Positions 50,256-62,990 of a stretch of DNA of 64,000 nucleotides are shown one piece after another. The notes beneath the pieces were generated by a model, which was not told the DNA's origin, ran no database searches, and was given only the letters and a program-made list of their open reading frames with translations. The translations under genes and the position numbers were made by a program. Numbering within the stretch: position 1 is the stretch's first letter; each line of letters begins with the position of its first letter. This DNA is from Casuarina equisetifolia (lineage: Eukaryota; Streptophyta; Magnoliopsida; Fagales; Casuarinaceae): positions 17,505,543-17,569,542 of the forward strand of contig CM052355.1 in the NCBI GenBank assembly GCA_028551475.1, in the 5' to 3' direction.

Positions 50256-50530
50256 TAATTTCTGGTACTCTTTTTGTTTCCTAGTACTTAAAACTTGATT
50301 TCTTGGATCTCTACTTTTTTCTTTTCCTCGAAATACCATGCCTGGCCAAATGTGCTTTAAGCTTGTGCCAATTTCAATGGAAAAGGTAATCTCTTCTAGA
50401 AGATGTCTTTGTGTTTCGGTGTGAATAAACACTCACCTGTTTAGACATTCTTTAATGAGGTGAAAAACCTATTACCCATTAAGCGACCTATCAAAAGCTG
50501 GGGAGGGGTATCCCCTTTTCTCTGAGGATT

Positions 50531-51285
50531 ATACTACTTCGTTATAAATTCAGAGCTTCGTGATGTAAACGTAAGGAACGTGGACGAAGTATGCGGGGGC
50601 ATTGGGAGTATCAAACTTGAGTTAGATGGAATGTCAGAGCTCTATCGTGTGCCGGACCAAATGCCATTTACAGAATTGTTCTTTGTATTATATAAATAAA
50701 TTTGTTCTCATTTTGGAAACTAATTTATGAAGTAATGGAATACATGATATTTAATCAGGCACATGCACCCATAATCAAGCAATATGAGATTGAATATTCA
50801 CATCCTAACATATACTCATATTTTAATAATGGGAGACTAACTATTTACACCTTAATACATTTCTCTAATGATTCAAACCATTTCACAATGTTGCTTTTTG
50901 TGTGGACATTAAACCTTCCCATATCAGTAAAAGAAAACTTGTATTATGATATTATATTAAGAAATTTATTTTCAAAAGAAAACTTAGACTATGATATTAT
51001 ATATTCTCAATTTATTCTCATCTCAAGAAATTGATCGATGGTTCTTGGCCTAAATTACTATTATAGAAGTATAGATTCTTGTTGATTTTACAAAGGATGA
51101 AACCACTTTCATCTTCTAACTTCAAATAATGCCACTGCAGCCTCACCATAAGAAAAAAAAAAAAATCATTAATGAGCTTTATTCATCCATTGCTCAACAA
51201 TAAATGTCTTGTCTCATTCCGCAATCTATGCACTCTGTCCAAAAAGGCGGGCAAATTTGGTTTTAACAAAAGTTGCCTTGAATAC
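50531..51285. other. Spacer between DRM and the downstream repeat array
   Basis: This lies past the end of the DRM block that was duplicated. It is AT-rich with short open frames only; no gene or transposon is recognised. Confidence 0.5.
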
Positions 51286-52534
51286 ATCGCCCGAGCACTT
51301 CGATAAATTCTGCTTAAAAGAGTTCAATAATTTGGTCCAACTTTCTGAAAACATTATAGGGGATATAAAGAGGAGATTTAAATGCTGCTTTGGGAATGAA
51401 AGAATTAATTTTGTATGCAAGATAACATATTCATGTTAATTTCAGTTATTGCATGAAGTAAACATAATAATTTCATAAATTTGAAGTGGGAATTGCCAAC
51501 TAAGACACTTAGTTAATATGTTTTAATTAAGCTCTATAGAGAATAAAGAATTAATTTTTTGTCAAAAAAATAAAGAGATTCTTCTAAAAAAGATAAATTG
51601 AAAATAAATTTATCCTTTCCTCTAACAATTGGCCTATTGAAAATAAAAAATAATGGAAACACCATCTTATTGAGGATTATGAAGTGATAACTTATATTGT
51701 GATTAAATAAGTAAACATAACAATTTTCTCAAAGAATCAAATAATTTTTATCTTTGATTTATTCACGCCTTATTGCTATTATAGATACAATAAGAATTAA
51801 TAATTTATACCATTGTTAAACAAGTAAAATACAACAATGCATATAATTAGAAATTGTTGTTACAATCCAATTAAAAATAAAAAATAAAAGAGACAGATAG
51901 TATGTATATATATGCATGTTGTTTGGTAGTGTATTTTTTGGCCAAAGTGATCGGTCTTATATTATTTTAACAATATTAGGATTAGATCAAATACTTCTTG
52001 TATTTGAAATAAAATTAAATTTAAGTTTTTAAAGTAGATTATAAAAAATGACATGTAGATTAAAAAAGATATTTAAATCTAACTTTAACAAGAAAATATA
52101 TGAATAAAAATATTTAAAAGATTCAATTATTATAGAATAGAACAAATGATATAAAGACACAAAATTTTAAAATAAAAATGATCTTTACCATCAAAACTTT
52201 TTAAGAGTAAATGATAGGAGCAATATTGACAATGATATGAATTGATAACGAGAAAATGGAAGCCAACTAAGAGATGTAGGTAATAACATTTATATATCTT
52301 GTTTGGTTCACGTTTCAATTCAAAAGCAGAGTAATTAGAGCCTTGAAGACACCGCCCGGTGAAGTGAACAAAGCATTTACCGAGATGCTTGGATAAACTC
52401 TCCTAAAAAGAGTTGAATTTGGTCCAACTTTCTGAAAACATATTTGAAAGTAAGAATCTGAGTTATAGCAGTTAGAAAGAGGAGACTTAAAATGCCGCTT
52501 TGATAATTAAATATGCAATATCTCAGCTAATATG
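51286..52534. repeat. Second X-Y-X repeat array, at the DRM duplication breakpoint
   Basis: Module X (GGTCCAACTTTCTGAAAACA, AAGAGGAGATTTAAATG) lies at about 51,290-51,480. Module Y (TTGTTAAACAAGTAAAATAC, GGCCAAAGTGATCGG) is at about 51,800-52,330. Module X returns at 52,370-52,530 (GAGATGCTTGGATAAACTCT, GGTCCAACTTTCTGAAAACA). These match the array at 37,980-40,360. The final X copy ends where the DRM copy begins. Confidence 0.7.
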
Positions 52535-54911
52535 TTTTGGCTGAATCGATTCCTCAGATGATATCTGACTTATAGAATTTTTAACAAAATGTCATCCATC
52601 TAATAAACTTGTCCAGACGCATGCTTGCCAGCAACCCTTCATATATTGCATGACTGTCCTAGTGGTTCTCTGTCTTCCTGCTAGCAAATATAAAACTTCA
52701 ACTCTGTTGTTATTTGAAGTTGAGGTACCACGAACATAAAGAGTTACATTCTTTCTTACTTGTACAAAATTTCCATGTAAAGTGATCTATCCTGTAGGAA
52801 ATCATGAATTCTGTGCCTGATAAGGAGGATAAACTGTTGTCTTTAGTGGGCATGGGGTACGCAATTGATGAAGCTTCAATTGCAATAGAGAGATGTGGTG
52901 AGTATTTCCATGCTGTGTGGATTTTGAAATTTGCCCTGTTTTTTGAATTCCCATTTAAGATTTGGTGTTTGACGCCCTAACATCCACAAGCAAAACGAAT
53001 GAAAGGAAAAATAGGGACCAATGGATTTTGTAATGTTGGTGAAGCAGATCGGCCATTCTAAGTGTATCCTTTAATGTCTATCGTTGTAGAGGGTATAAAA
53101 TTTCCATTTGCTTCATCCAATATAAATAAGTTTTTGAAAGAGTTTATTCATACTGGTTGCTGAAGGTTTCCCTTTTGAATGTTTATTTTAAGGGTAGGAC
53201 ATGTCTAGTTTTATTTTTCATGGGGGAAGCTCTATGTAATACTTAGATTAGTTGTGTTTTTGTGGAGAAAATGGTTCATTTGAATATTGTGCTTTTTTGA
53301 GTGGAAAAGTATGCCTAGACTCTTGGCAGTAGGGCAAGTTTTTCGTGCTTCTTTATTTTACTAATTCCATTTATTCCTTTTTCTTATCATGTTCATGAAT
53401 ATGTCTGGTGGTTTTAACTCATACTTTAGGTTAATCATTGTGATTGTATTGATAATTCCAATTCACATATGGTCTTGTGCTAGGAATCAAGTTGATGTGG
53501 AAATGTCTAGTTTTGGTTATATGGGATCAAGTTCTTGAACTAAAGAACAGTAAGTTAAAAGTTTTGTAAGGAATTGAGATAATTTTCGTTAATTTCTTTG
53601 TAAACTTTATGCTCTATTTGTCAATTTTTTAGTAGTCCATTAGAGTTACTAATAGTCAAGGCCTCCTTTGCTTAAGAGGTCTCAAATTTGAAATTCAACA
53701 CCCATTCTTTGCACTTTTTTGCCCAACTAAAAAATAAAAATAAAAGTAATGATCTATTTTAAGTATGGATAGTACTCTGTAATACATAATTTCTCAATTA
53801 AAATCCTTTGATCAATCATACTGGACCCTACCTTTCATCTAATTTAGAATTGTTGTCAAGTGGGAAATGAAGTACATTGCCAACATTAATTACTGTTGCA
53901 ATCTGGCTTAGAAAGCATGTTGGGTGCGTGTTACTGGTGCTAAAGCAACATGAACTTAAACCTATAGAAGCTTCTTTTGATGCACCTCCTACATTCTAAG
54001 AGGCAGAGGAAATGACGTAGGCCCATTTAATAATTTGGCCCAGAATATATTCATTTTGACTCTTCCCCATATTGGATTTCTCCCCTTAAACTATTCAACA
54101 AAGGCATTGTTGTTGTCAATTTTCATATCAACAAATCATCAACATTATATTTTGTCTATTTGACCTTTGGGTTATTGCTGTAAGCGACAATCTAATGAAG
54201 TGGGTGATTAAGTAGAGGTGGGTTGGCCACATTCTTCTTATAAATCCTACTGTAATTATGGAGTATTCCATTTTGAATTGATTCTATCGACTTCGAGGTG
54301 CTGTCAACATAATCATATGGTTTATGTGTAGATCTGGGGCTCTTGGTCTAGGTACTGCTTGTTTTTGGTTGAATTTTCAAACCTTTTACAATATCTTGTT
54401 CTTGGTCCTCCCTTCTTCTATTATGAGAACATGGCTCTTGCTCCTAAAGGAGTTTGGACCACTATTTCGCGGTTCCCATATGATGTGAAGCCAGAATTCG
54501 TTGATTCAAAACGTTTGTGCTGCTGCTTAGAAAAAGGGCTATGTTCACAATCTCCTGATACAAAACAAATATCCTCTTCTTCCCCTTCCCCCATGCATTA
54601 TATTTGAGGCATTTCCCTTAACAAAGAAATGGTGGCCTTCATACGACACAAGAAAAAATTTGAATTGCTTACAAGCTCGCATTAGTAGTGCGAGAGTGAC
54701 TGAGAGAATCCGCAAGGCACTTGAAGACTATGATGGGGAACCACCGCTATATGTGCAAAAGTATGTTATTGAAGAATGTCGGAAGTGGAATCTAGTCTGG
54801 GCTGGTAGGGAATAAGGTTGCTCCACTGGAGCCAAATGAAGTAGAGAAGCTTTTGGGGCTCCCAGCTAACCACACAAAAGGTGGTGTAATAAGTCAAACT
54901 GATAGATATAA
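52535..54911 (+). pseudogene. Partial tandem copy of DRM, first part
   Basis: This is homologous to DRM from about 46,452, inside the intron before the UBA2 exon, so the copy never had a promoter, start codon or UBA1. The UBA2 exon copy (52,798-52,897) keeps its length and both splice sites, with about 13 differences in 100 nt by eye (IMNSVPDKEDKLLSLVGMGY). About 545 bp matching 48,482-49,025 are missing, which removes the next exon and the first 70 or so codons of the large exon. The catalytic-domain exon (54,400-54,911) has frame-breaking changes, for example where CFCAAARKRG of the parent should be. The copy stops at a Copia insertion and resumes at 61,963. It is not expected to make a protein. 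Confidence 0.92.
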
Positions 54912-55361
54912 TGATAGAAAAGAAACATTATAGGATCTGCGTAGACATATCTAAAACACCGTTTGTATGATTTTGATTTAGCAAAACAAATAAAAATAGA
55001 ATTCATAGAAACATACCACTCTTGCGATCCATTCTTTCGTCATTGTAGACCCAATAATGCTCTTTGGAATTCAGGCTTAAGCGAATATCCTCTATTCTTA
55101 TAAGAATCACTGGCTCGATGAGATAACCTAGGTTTCGCCTCTTTTGTGAAAAAGCAACATTATGAAACCCTAAGAACATTACGTATTTATATGAGCTAGA
55201 GGATAAGACCTATCCTTATCTTATGTGCAACCCAATAGGCCCACTCATCACGGCCCTATTTGGTTAGCCACGGCCCACATCAGCCAGTCCATATTTAGAA
55301 CTTTCATGGACCAACATAATATAGCCCACTTTAGTAAGCTTAAATAAAAATTAAGCTAACA
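54912..55361 (-). repeat. 3' LTR of the second Copia element
   Basis: 450 bp, same length as its partner, adjoining the purine tract. TATAA (54,907-54,911) precedes it. Confidence 0.95.
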
Positions 55362-58300
55362 TTCTCCCACTTGGGCTATATTAAACTGAAATAATGCGCA
55401 TCTTTACATTGATCCAGAAACAGTTCTGAACTAAAACCAACCATATGAGATCTTAAACTTTGAATCACACCAGTAACTATACCTATTAAGAGATATAGCA
55501 CCAATCATGATCACAAAATCTTCAATCTATTAACACAGATAAATATGGTGATGTGGCAACTATATAACACTTTAACAATTTCTGTATGCGTTATTACTGT
55601 TGTCAGTCTAATTCTCTCTCCTTCGATAACAGAATGTCATCAGAGAATTTACTTTATGGTTCCAATGAACCTTTTAACATATCTTGCACTTTATAACTCG
55701 AGTTAAACTTTATATGTTACAAGATATCCTTATGGCTATGTAATTCCAACCAATGCTTAAGGTATACTTTTACCTTAACTCTTTAAAGAGAAGATTAAAA
55801 ACTTCCACTATACAAAAGCATCCCATGATACCGCTAAGCCCATGCTATTGACATGTCTTTCATAAACACAAGGGCTTAGACCTTTAGTAAGCGGATCAGC
55901 TATCATATCAACTGTACTAATCGACTCTACTGAAATTTCACCTTCCTTAACCTTTTCCTTTATGGTTAAGTACTTTATGTCTATATGTTTGGACCCTCTT
56001 AGACTTTTGTTATTGTTAATAAACAATACTGCGGCTCTATTATCACAGTATAACTTGATTGGTCTATTAACAACATCAAAGCCTTGTAATTCTCTTATGA
56101 GGTTCTTTAGCCAAACAGCTTGAATGAATGCTCCATAGCATGCCATAAATTCCAAATGCATGGTTGAAGATGTCATCATTGTCTGTTTTGAGCTTTTCCA
56201 TGAAATAGCTTCTCCTGCCATCATAAACACATATCCTGATGTAGATTTCCAATCATCCTTACATCTAGCAAAATCTGAATCTGTATACCCAACCAGCTCT
56301 AATTCTTTTACATGCCTGTAAGTCATCATACAATCTTTTGTTCTCTTTAAGTACCTTAAGACCTTCTTAACAGCTACCTAATGCTCTTGTCCAGGATTCG
56401 ATTGATATCTTCTAAGAAGTCCTGTTATAAAAACTATGTTAGGGCGCGTACAAACTTGAGCATACATAATACTACCAAGCGCACTTGCATATGGTATATT
56501 CCTCATTAAAGCTTTCTCTTCCTCTGTCGCAGGGCATTGATCTTTACTTAATTTATCACTCTTATAGATTGGCACCTTACCTCCTTTACAATCTTTCATG
56601 TTATACTGTTCAAGAATTCGACCTATATATGCCTTTTGAGAAAGCCCTAATAAACGCCGAGAATGGTTCCTTTGAATTTCAATCCCTAAAACATAAGTTG
56701 CTTCACCGAGATCCTTCATATCAAACTGAGTTGACAATAATTCTTTAGTTTCATGAAGTAACGTTTGACTATTACTCGCAAGTAAAATGTCATCCACATA
56801 AAAGACAAGAAAGATCAGAGTGCTCCCACTAATCTTGGTGTATATACAACGATCTACTCTATTCTCCACAAAACCACATGAAGTGATAAAACTATCAAAC
56901 CTTATGTACCACTGTCTAGAAGCTTGCTTTAATCCATAAATAGACTTCTTAAGTCTACAAACAAGCTTTTCTCCTTCTTTCATTTCAAAAGCTTTAGGTT
57001 GTTTCATATACACTGTTTCATCTAGTGTTCCATTTAGAAAAGCAGTTTTAACATCCATTTGGTGTAATTCCATATCAAAATGAGCTACTAGAGCCATTAC
57101 GATTCTAAAGGAATCTTTAGAAGATACTGGAGAAAAAGTTTCATTATAATCTACTCCTTCTTTCTGTGTGAAACCTTTTGCTACTAATCTAGCTTTAAAC
57201 ATTTCAACTTGACTAGTAGAACTCCTTTTGGTCTTATATATCCATTTACAACCAACAGGTTTACAACCTTCAGGTAACTCAACTAGTTCCCAGACATCAT
57301 TATGCTTCATTGATTGCATTTCATCTTGCATTGCATCTAACCACAACTTTGCTTGAGAACTTGATATTGCTTATGTATATGTTATTGGATTCTTCATAAC
57401 TCCTATATCATAATCATGTTCACCTAAATAAACTAAATAATCTGGATGAATTGCAGACCTTTTTTCTCTAGTTGATCTTCGAAGTATAGGTTCAGGATCT
57501 TGATTCTGCACTTGATGTTCCATAACTGGATCTATAATAGATGATGAAGACTCAGAAGTCCTTACAGTTGGTACTCTAAGCATTTCTATTGCTTGAGTAG
57601 GTAAAGAAAACGTCACAGGTGTGCCTACTACATCTGCATCCTGAATTGGTGAAGGAGTACTTACAACATTTTTCGCTACATCAAGCTCCAAAAACTTTGC
57701 AGTTTGAGACTTTACAATTCTAGTCCCTCCAGATGGGTTATAAAAACGATATCCCTTAGAATAGTCAGGATAAGAAACAAAATAACATCTTGTAGTCCTT
57801 GAATCCAACTTACCTAGAGTTGGATTATACAATCTTACTTCTGCAGGACATCCCCAAATTCTTAAATGATTTAAACTAGATACACGACCAGTCCACAACT
57901 CAAATGGCGTAAGTGGAACAACTTTTGTGGGTACTCGATTGAGTATGTAAAGAGCTATTTTCAAAGCTTCTCCTCATAAGAAACCAGGTAAATTAGTTCT
58001 ACTAACCATACTTCTCATCATATCCATAAGAGTCCTGTTACGTCTTTCAGCTACACCATTTTGTTCAGGACTCCCTGGCATTGTAAATTGAGCAACTATT
58101 CCAGAGTCTTCTAAATATTGAGCAAACAGGCCTTTAAGCTGTCCAGCATCGCCATGTTTGCCATAGTATTCTCCCCCTCTATTTGACCTAACAACCTTGA
58201 TTATTTTTCCCAACTGTTTTTCGACTTCAATCTTGAAAATCTTGAATTTATCAAGAGACTCAGACTTTTCCTTAATCAAATACAGGTAACCATAATGGGA

Positions 58301-60576
58301 AAAATCATTTATAAATGTAATAAAATATACATTTCTGCATAAAGTTGATGTATAGGGTCCACTGATATCAGTGTGTATAATGTCTAAGAGATCAGAACTG
58401 CGATTTGCAGTCTTTTTCTTTATCTTGACCATTTTACCTCTACAACAATCAACACATGTCTCTAGATCATCTTTAAGAGGAGGAAGAATGTTAGACTTTA
58501 TCAATCTATCCACCCTCTCTCTAGAAATGTGACCAAGCCTTTTATGCCACAACATGTATGATTGCTCTTTAGGTAAAGACCTTTTGGGAACAACTTTTTC
58601 AATATTATAGACATTATAAGAAGATAAACTTAATTGATATAAACCATAAGATAAAACACAAGATCCAACTTTATTTGAATTGTAAAACAAAGTAATCATT
58701 GAATTCTTTATTTCAAATGCATAACCATCCATGTCTAAAACAAAAATAAAAATTAAATTTCATCTAAAAGACGGTACATAAAAAGTGTTCTTCAATAATA
58801 TTTGAAAACCTGAATCTAATGTTAAAACAATATCTCCCACAAAGTCTACAAGGACTTTAGCATTATTCCCAACTGTAAGCCATAGTTCATTTTTACTTGG
58901 TCTCTGCTTGTTTATGAACCCCTAAATGGTAAAAGCAACATGATTAGTTGTACCAGTATCTAGCCACCAAGAACTTGATGGGGCTATAGATATATTAGAT
59001 TCATAAACAAAAACCAAAGAACTATTACCTGCTGGCTTGCACTTTTGAAGCTAAGATTTATATTTGTTACACTCTTTCTTCATGTGACCTTTCTTCTTAC
59101 AGAAGAAGCAACGATCACTCTCTTTCTTAAAGAGTGTTTTCTTGACCCCACCTTTATGACCAGATGTACTAACATTCTTAGAGGTTGAAGGAATACCTAG
59201 ATGACTTTGTGCAGCTACTCTTCTACCTTTCCCCACATTTGAATTAGGAGAATACATTACCATATACGACTTATCTCGCTTCAACTTCTCTTCCTCAGCT
59301 ACTACTTTAGCAATCAGATCATTAAAAGACCAGCTTTCCTCCTGATTATTATAGGCAGTCTTGATTATTCCAAATTCAGGAGGAAGAGAATTCAGAGCAT
59401 GGTGGACAACACACGCATCAGGGAGTACAACATCCAAAGCCTTAAGCTTTGATTGGTAATCTACCATTCTGATGATGTAATCTCTTACATCACCAGCTCT
59501 ATCATACCTCGTGGCATATAATGCCTAAAGAAGCTGCCCTATTTCAGCATTTGAAGATACCTTATACCTGCTCTCTACAGCTTCCATAAATGCCTTAGCA
59601 GTACCATCCATAGGCAACCCACTCTTAAGATGACCCATGATTGATCTCTTCATGGACAATAAACAAATCCGATTACTCCTTATCCATGATTCAAAAGTTT
59701 TCTTTTGCTCTTCAGTACTCTCTTCAGTAAGAGCAGCTGACTGTTCTATAGTGAAAGTAGAATGTACATCTGTCATCTCCATTGCGAACATAACATTCTC
59801 TTTCCATCTTTTAAAGTTCACACCTGTAAGTGTCTTAATAGTAATCATTTGGTTGTTGATAGGAAAGGTGACTGAAAGTGAGCCAACACAACATTAGTAA
59901 TATAAGAGTACTATATAAATACTATCACATACTTGGAGATTCACAAACTCTATCATGTAAACACCTTTGGGCAGAATACATAACAATCAATGTAAAAACT
60001 CAGCATAGTAAAGGCCATGAGAATATTCTAATTTTCATAATCTACCACCTTTGGATGTATAGACTAATCCAATTAGTCTAAACACATGCATTTTAACTAT
60101 GCAACTCTTTATGTTCTAATATATAATCACATCCTTTGGGAGTATAACCATATAATAAAACTAAAAATGTCCCCATCCGCATGAGAAAACTTCTTGAATA
60201 CAATTAAGTTGTGCCACTTTGGCAGTCACAACCTAATTGGATCATTCTCATACTGTGAGACATGCTTTATGTACTCATTAGAATATGAATTAACACTTTA
60301 ACAGATTCAACTAAATGCATGCTTCAATTACATATACTATAATAGCATACAGAGTATGTTTATGAACAAACTTAAGCATGAAAGAAAATAAACAAGATGT
60401 CAACATACATGCTCCAAACTTTAAAGCATCAAAAGAGACTGAAAAGATATATAAAACATATCATATAATATATAAAAATGTTCGTTATTCAAAAATACAC
60501 ATTCTAGTTTAAATCGCACTCAATTTGGACCACCCACGCGCTTTCACGCGCTAGTCAAAGTTTCTAGTCAAAATAA

Positions 60577-60731
60577 TTGACTTTTTTTTTACTGTTGACC
60601 GTTGATCGTTGACCGTTGACCCGTTGACCATGTCTGGTTGACCCGTTGACCAGGTCAGGTTCATGGACCCAAATGGATCGAATTGAGTTGACCCAAATGG
60701 GCCTAACCCGGATGGGCTAGATTGGGTTGAC
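60577..60731. promoter_or_regulatory. Cluster of nine W-box cores (TTGAC) in the Copia leader
   Basis: TTGAC occurs at 60,577, 60,595, 60,609, 60,616, 60,624, 60,638, 60,646, 60,688 and 60,727, and eight of the nine read TTGACC. Two more lie close by in the other orientation (60,554 and 60,567). WRKY proteins bind TTGAC[C/T]. The cluster is part of a short-repeat leader (GTTGACC and GATGGGCC words), so it may have arisen by repeat growth rather than selection. Confidence 0.5.
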
Positions 60732-60935
60732 CCAAATGGGCCGAATCGGTGACCTGATTCAAATGGGCCGGATCGAGCACACCCTGATGGGCCGGGCCGA
60801 GACTGATGGGCCAAGACGGGACGGGCCAAACCTGATGGGTCAGGACGGGTTAAGCTGACCCTGATGGGCTAGGCCAACCCGACCTGAATGGGTCAGACCA
60901 TCCTGACCCGGGTCCAGCACGGTTGGGTCCAGACT
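60690..60935. repeat. GC-rich short-word repeats in the Copia leader
   Basis: Words such as GATGGGCC, AAATGGGCC and CTGACC recur many times with irregular spacing between the W-box cluster and the primer-binding site. This is a degenerate minisatellite. Confidence 0.75.
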
Positions 60936-61512
60936 TGGATGACCTGCGAAGCAGGTCGATCCTGCTATTCGGGTCAAAAATGACCCGAACGTAACCCGAA
61001 TCAACTGCGAACGATTTCATTCGTGATTTGCGGATTCGTGCAAAATTAGCACGAAATCTGCTTCGATTCCGACACAAATTTGCCGGAAACATATGAAAAA
61101 ACTAGTCTTTGGCCGATTAAACACAAAAATGACCAAATTTGAACCTAAAAAGTTAGGTTTTAGGCAAAAACGAAAAATTGACTCAAATATGCAATTTTTG
61201 TGCTAAAAGTTCATGTAGAACTGTAGATCGACTTGCACAGAAGCGGATTGTAGAGAGAAACATCACAATTCGATCGAAATTTCATCAAATTTTGCCCGAG
61301 AATGCGATTTGGGATTTTGTTAATTTGAAAGTTTCAAAAATTACAGTTTGAACCCAAATAATCTGAAAATTGTATTTCCAAATCACAAACAACACCCAAT
61401 GTTCAGCAAATCACATTTTGACCCGAAAAAAAAAAAAACAAACACGATTTTGTAAACCAAATAAAAATCAAAACCGGATTTTAGACCTTATCTACGATGC
61501 TCCGATACCACA

Positions 61513-61962
61513 TGATAGAAAAGAAACATTATAGGATCTGCGTAGACAGATCTAAAACACCGTTTGTATGATTTTGATTTAGTAAAACAAATAAAAATAG
61601 AATTCATAGAAACATACCGTTCTTGCGATCCATTCTTTCGTCGTTGTAGACCCAATAATGCTCTTTGGAATTCGGGCTTAGGCGAATATCCTCTATTCTC
61701 ATAAGAATCACTGGCTCGATGAGATAACCTAGGTTTCGCCTCTTTTGTGAAAAAGCAACATTATGAAACCCTAAGAACATTACGTATTTATATGAGCTAG
61801 AGGATAAGACCTAGCTTTATCTTATGTGCAACCCAATAGGCCCACTCATCACGGCCCTATTTGGTTAGCCACGACCTACATCAATCAGTCCATATTTAGA
61901 ACTTTCATGGACCAACATAATATAGCCCACTTTAGTAAGCTTAAATAAAAATTAAGCTAACA
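61513..61962 (-). repeat. 5' LTR of the second Copia element
   Basis: 450 bp, next to the primer-binding site. TATAA (61,963-61,967) follows it and completes the target duplication. Confidence 0.95.
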
Positions 61963-62990
61963 TATAAATCACTCGGTGACTCATTCCAGGGATGAATACG
62001 TTGTTACTGTTGCTATTTTCTATTGATTGTTCGATCGGTTGAATCCCTTTACACGATAAGTGGCTAGTACATGAATTACTATAATTTTCTAGAAACTTAT
62101 GGATATGATTTTAAGTTGTTTGCAAAACGTGAAGCTATTTCATGGTCGTAAAGTTTCTTAATTAGCTAGGTTTGCACCTCCAAACAAATTCCTAAAGTTT
62201 TAAATACCCTTGTTTGATTATGTCCCCAGGGAATTGTAAGTGTCACTTTAGCACTATTAATTAATTTCAGGTTGATACAGTAGCATACCATCTGTCGGTC
62301 TTGAAAGCCATGTTCCCAAAATGGCATCAATGTTCTTTCTCTTTTCTCTGGGATTGGTGGTGTGGAAGTAGCCCTACATAGGCTTGGTATCCCCCTTAAA
62401 AATGTTGTGTTAGTTGAGATTTCAAAAGTTAATGAAACATTGTGAAGAGATAGTGGGGGCAGACAAACCAAAAAGGGTATTTGATTGACCTTGCAGACGT
62501 GCAGCATTTGAATGGTGACCGATTGGAGCAGTTAATGAGCTCATTTGGCGGATTTTATCTTGTGGTTGGTGGTAGCCCATGTAACAATCTAGCAATTAGC
62601 AATAGGGTTCATCGAGATGGCCTTGAGGGTAAAGAATCCGCACTTTTCCATGAATTCTTTCGTAGTATAGACTTGGTCAAGTATATCATGACAAAGCCAT
62701 AATAATATCTTGTAGACTTCTTTTTTCTAGTGCTTAACTTGATTTCTTGGATCTTTACTTCTTTTAGTCTTTTTCGCGAGAATACCTTATGTGGCCAAAT
62801 GTATTTTAAGCTTCCACAAATTTCAGCAGGAGGAAATATTTTCTCGAGCAAAAGAAAGAACATTGAGGTGTCTTTATGTTTTTGTGTGAATAAACACTTG
62901 CCTGTTTTGACATTCTTAAATAAGGTGAAAAACCTATTACCCACGAAGCGACATCTCAAAACTTGGAGTCCCCTTTATTTTGAGGATTAT
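61963..62990 (+). pseudogene. Partial tandem copy of DRM, second part
   Basis: This resumes with TATAAATCACTCGG, the continuation of the catalytic exon interrupted at 54,911, and carries the copy of the last DRM exon (62,272-62,702). The donor after the first piece reads GGATGA where the parent has GTATGA, so that splice site is lost. FSGIGG and SPCNNLA are still readable, but small indels shift the frame between them and the parent stop is altered. Homology ends about 285 bp past the coding end (parent about 50,530), which marks the right edge of the duplication. Confidence 0.92.

Larger units (their letters stand above)
54912..61962 (-). mobile_element. Copia LTR retrotransposon inserted in the DRM pseudogene
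   Basis: This is a 7,051-bp element on the minus strand. Two 450-bp LTRs (TGATAGAAAAG...AAGCTAACA) are flanked by the 5-bp target duplication TATAA. The primer-binding site TGGTATCGGAGC lies beside the LTR at 61,513 and matches the initiator-Met tRNA type. A purine tract, AAGTGGGAGAA, lies beside the LTR at 54,912. Parts in minus order are a long leader (about 59,850-61,512), gag with a zinc knuckle (about 59,050-59,850), integrase (about 57,970-58,730), reverse transcriptase with YVDDILLAS (about 56,380-57,350) and RNase H (about 55,810-56,330). By eye the LTRs differ at 14 of 450 positions (about 3%), so it is older than the element at 15.8 kb. It is broken, with several breaks. The leader has GC-rich repeated words unlike the rest. 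Confidence 0.96.
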
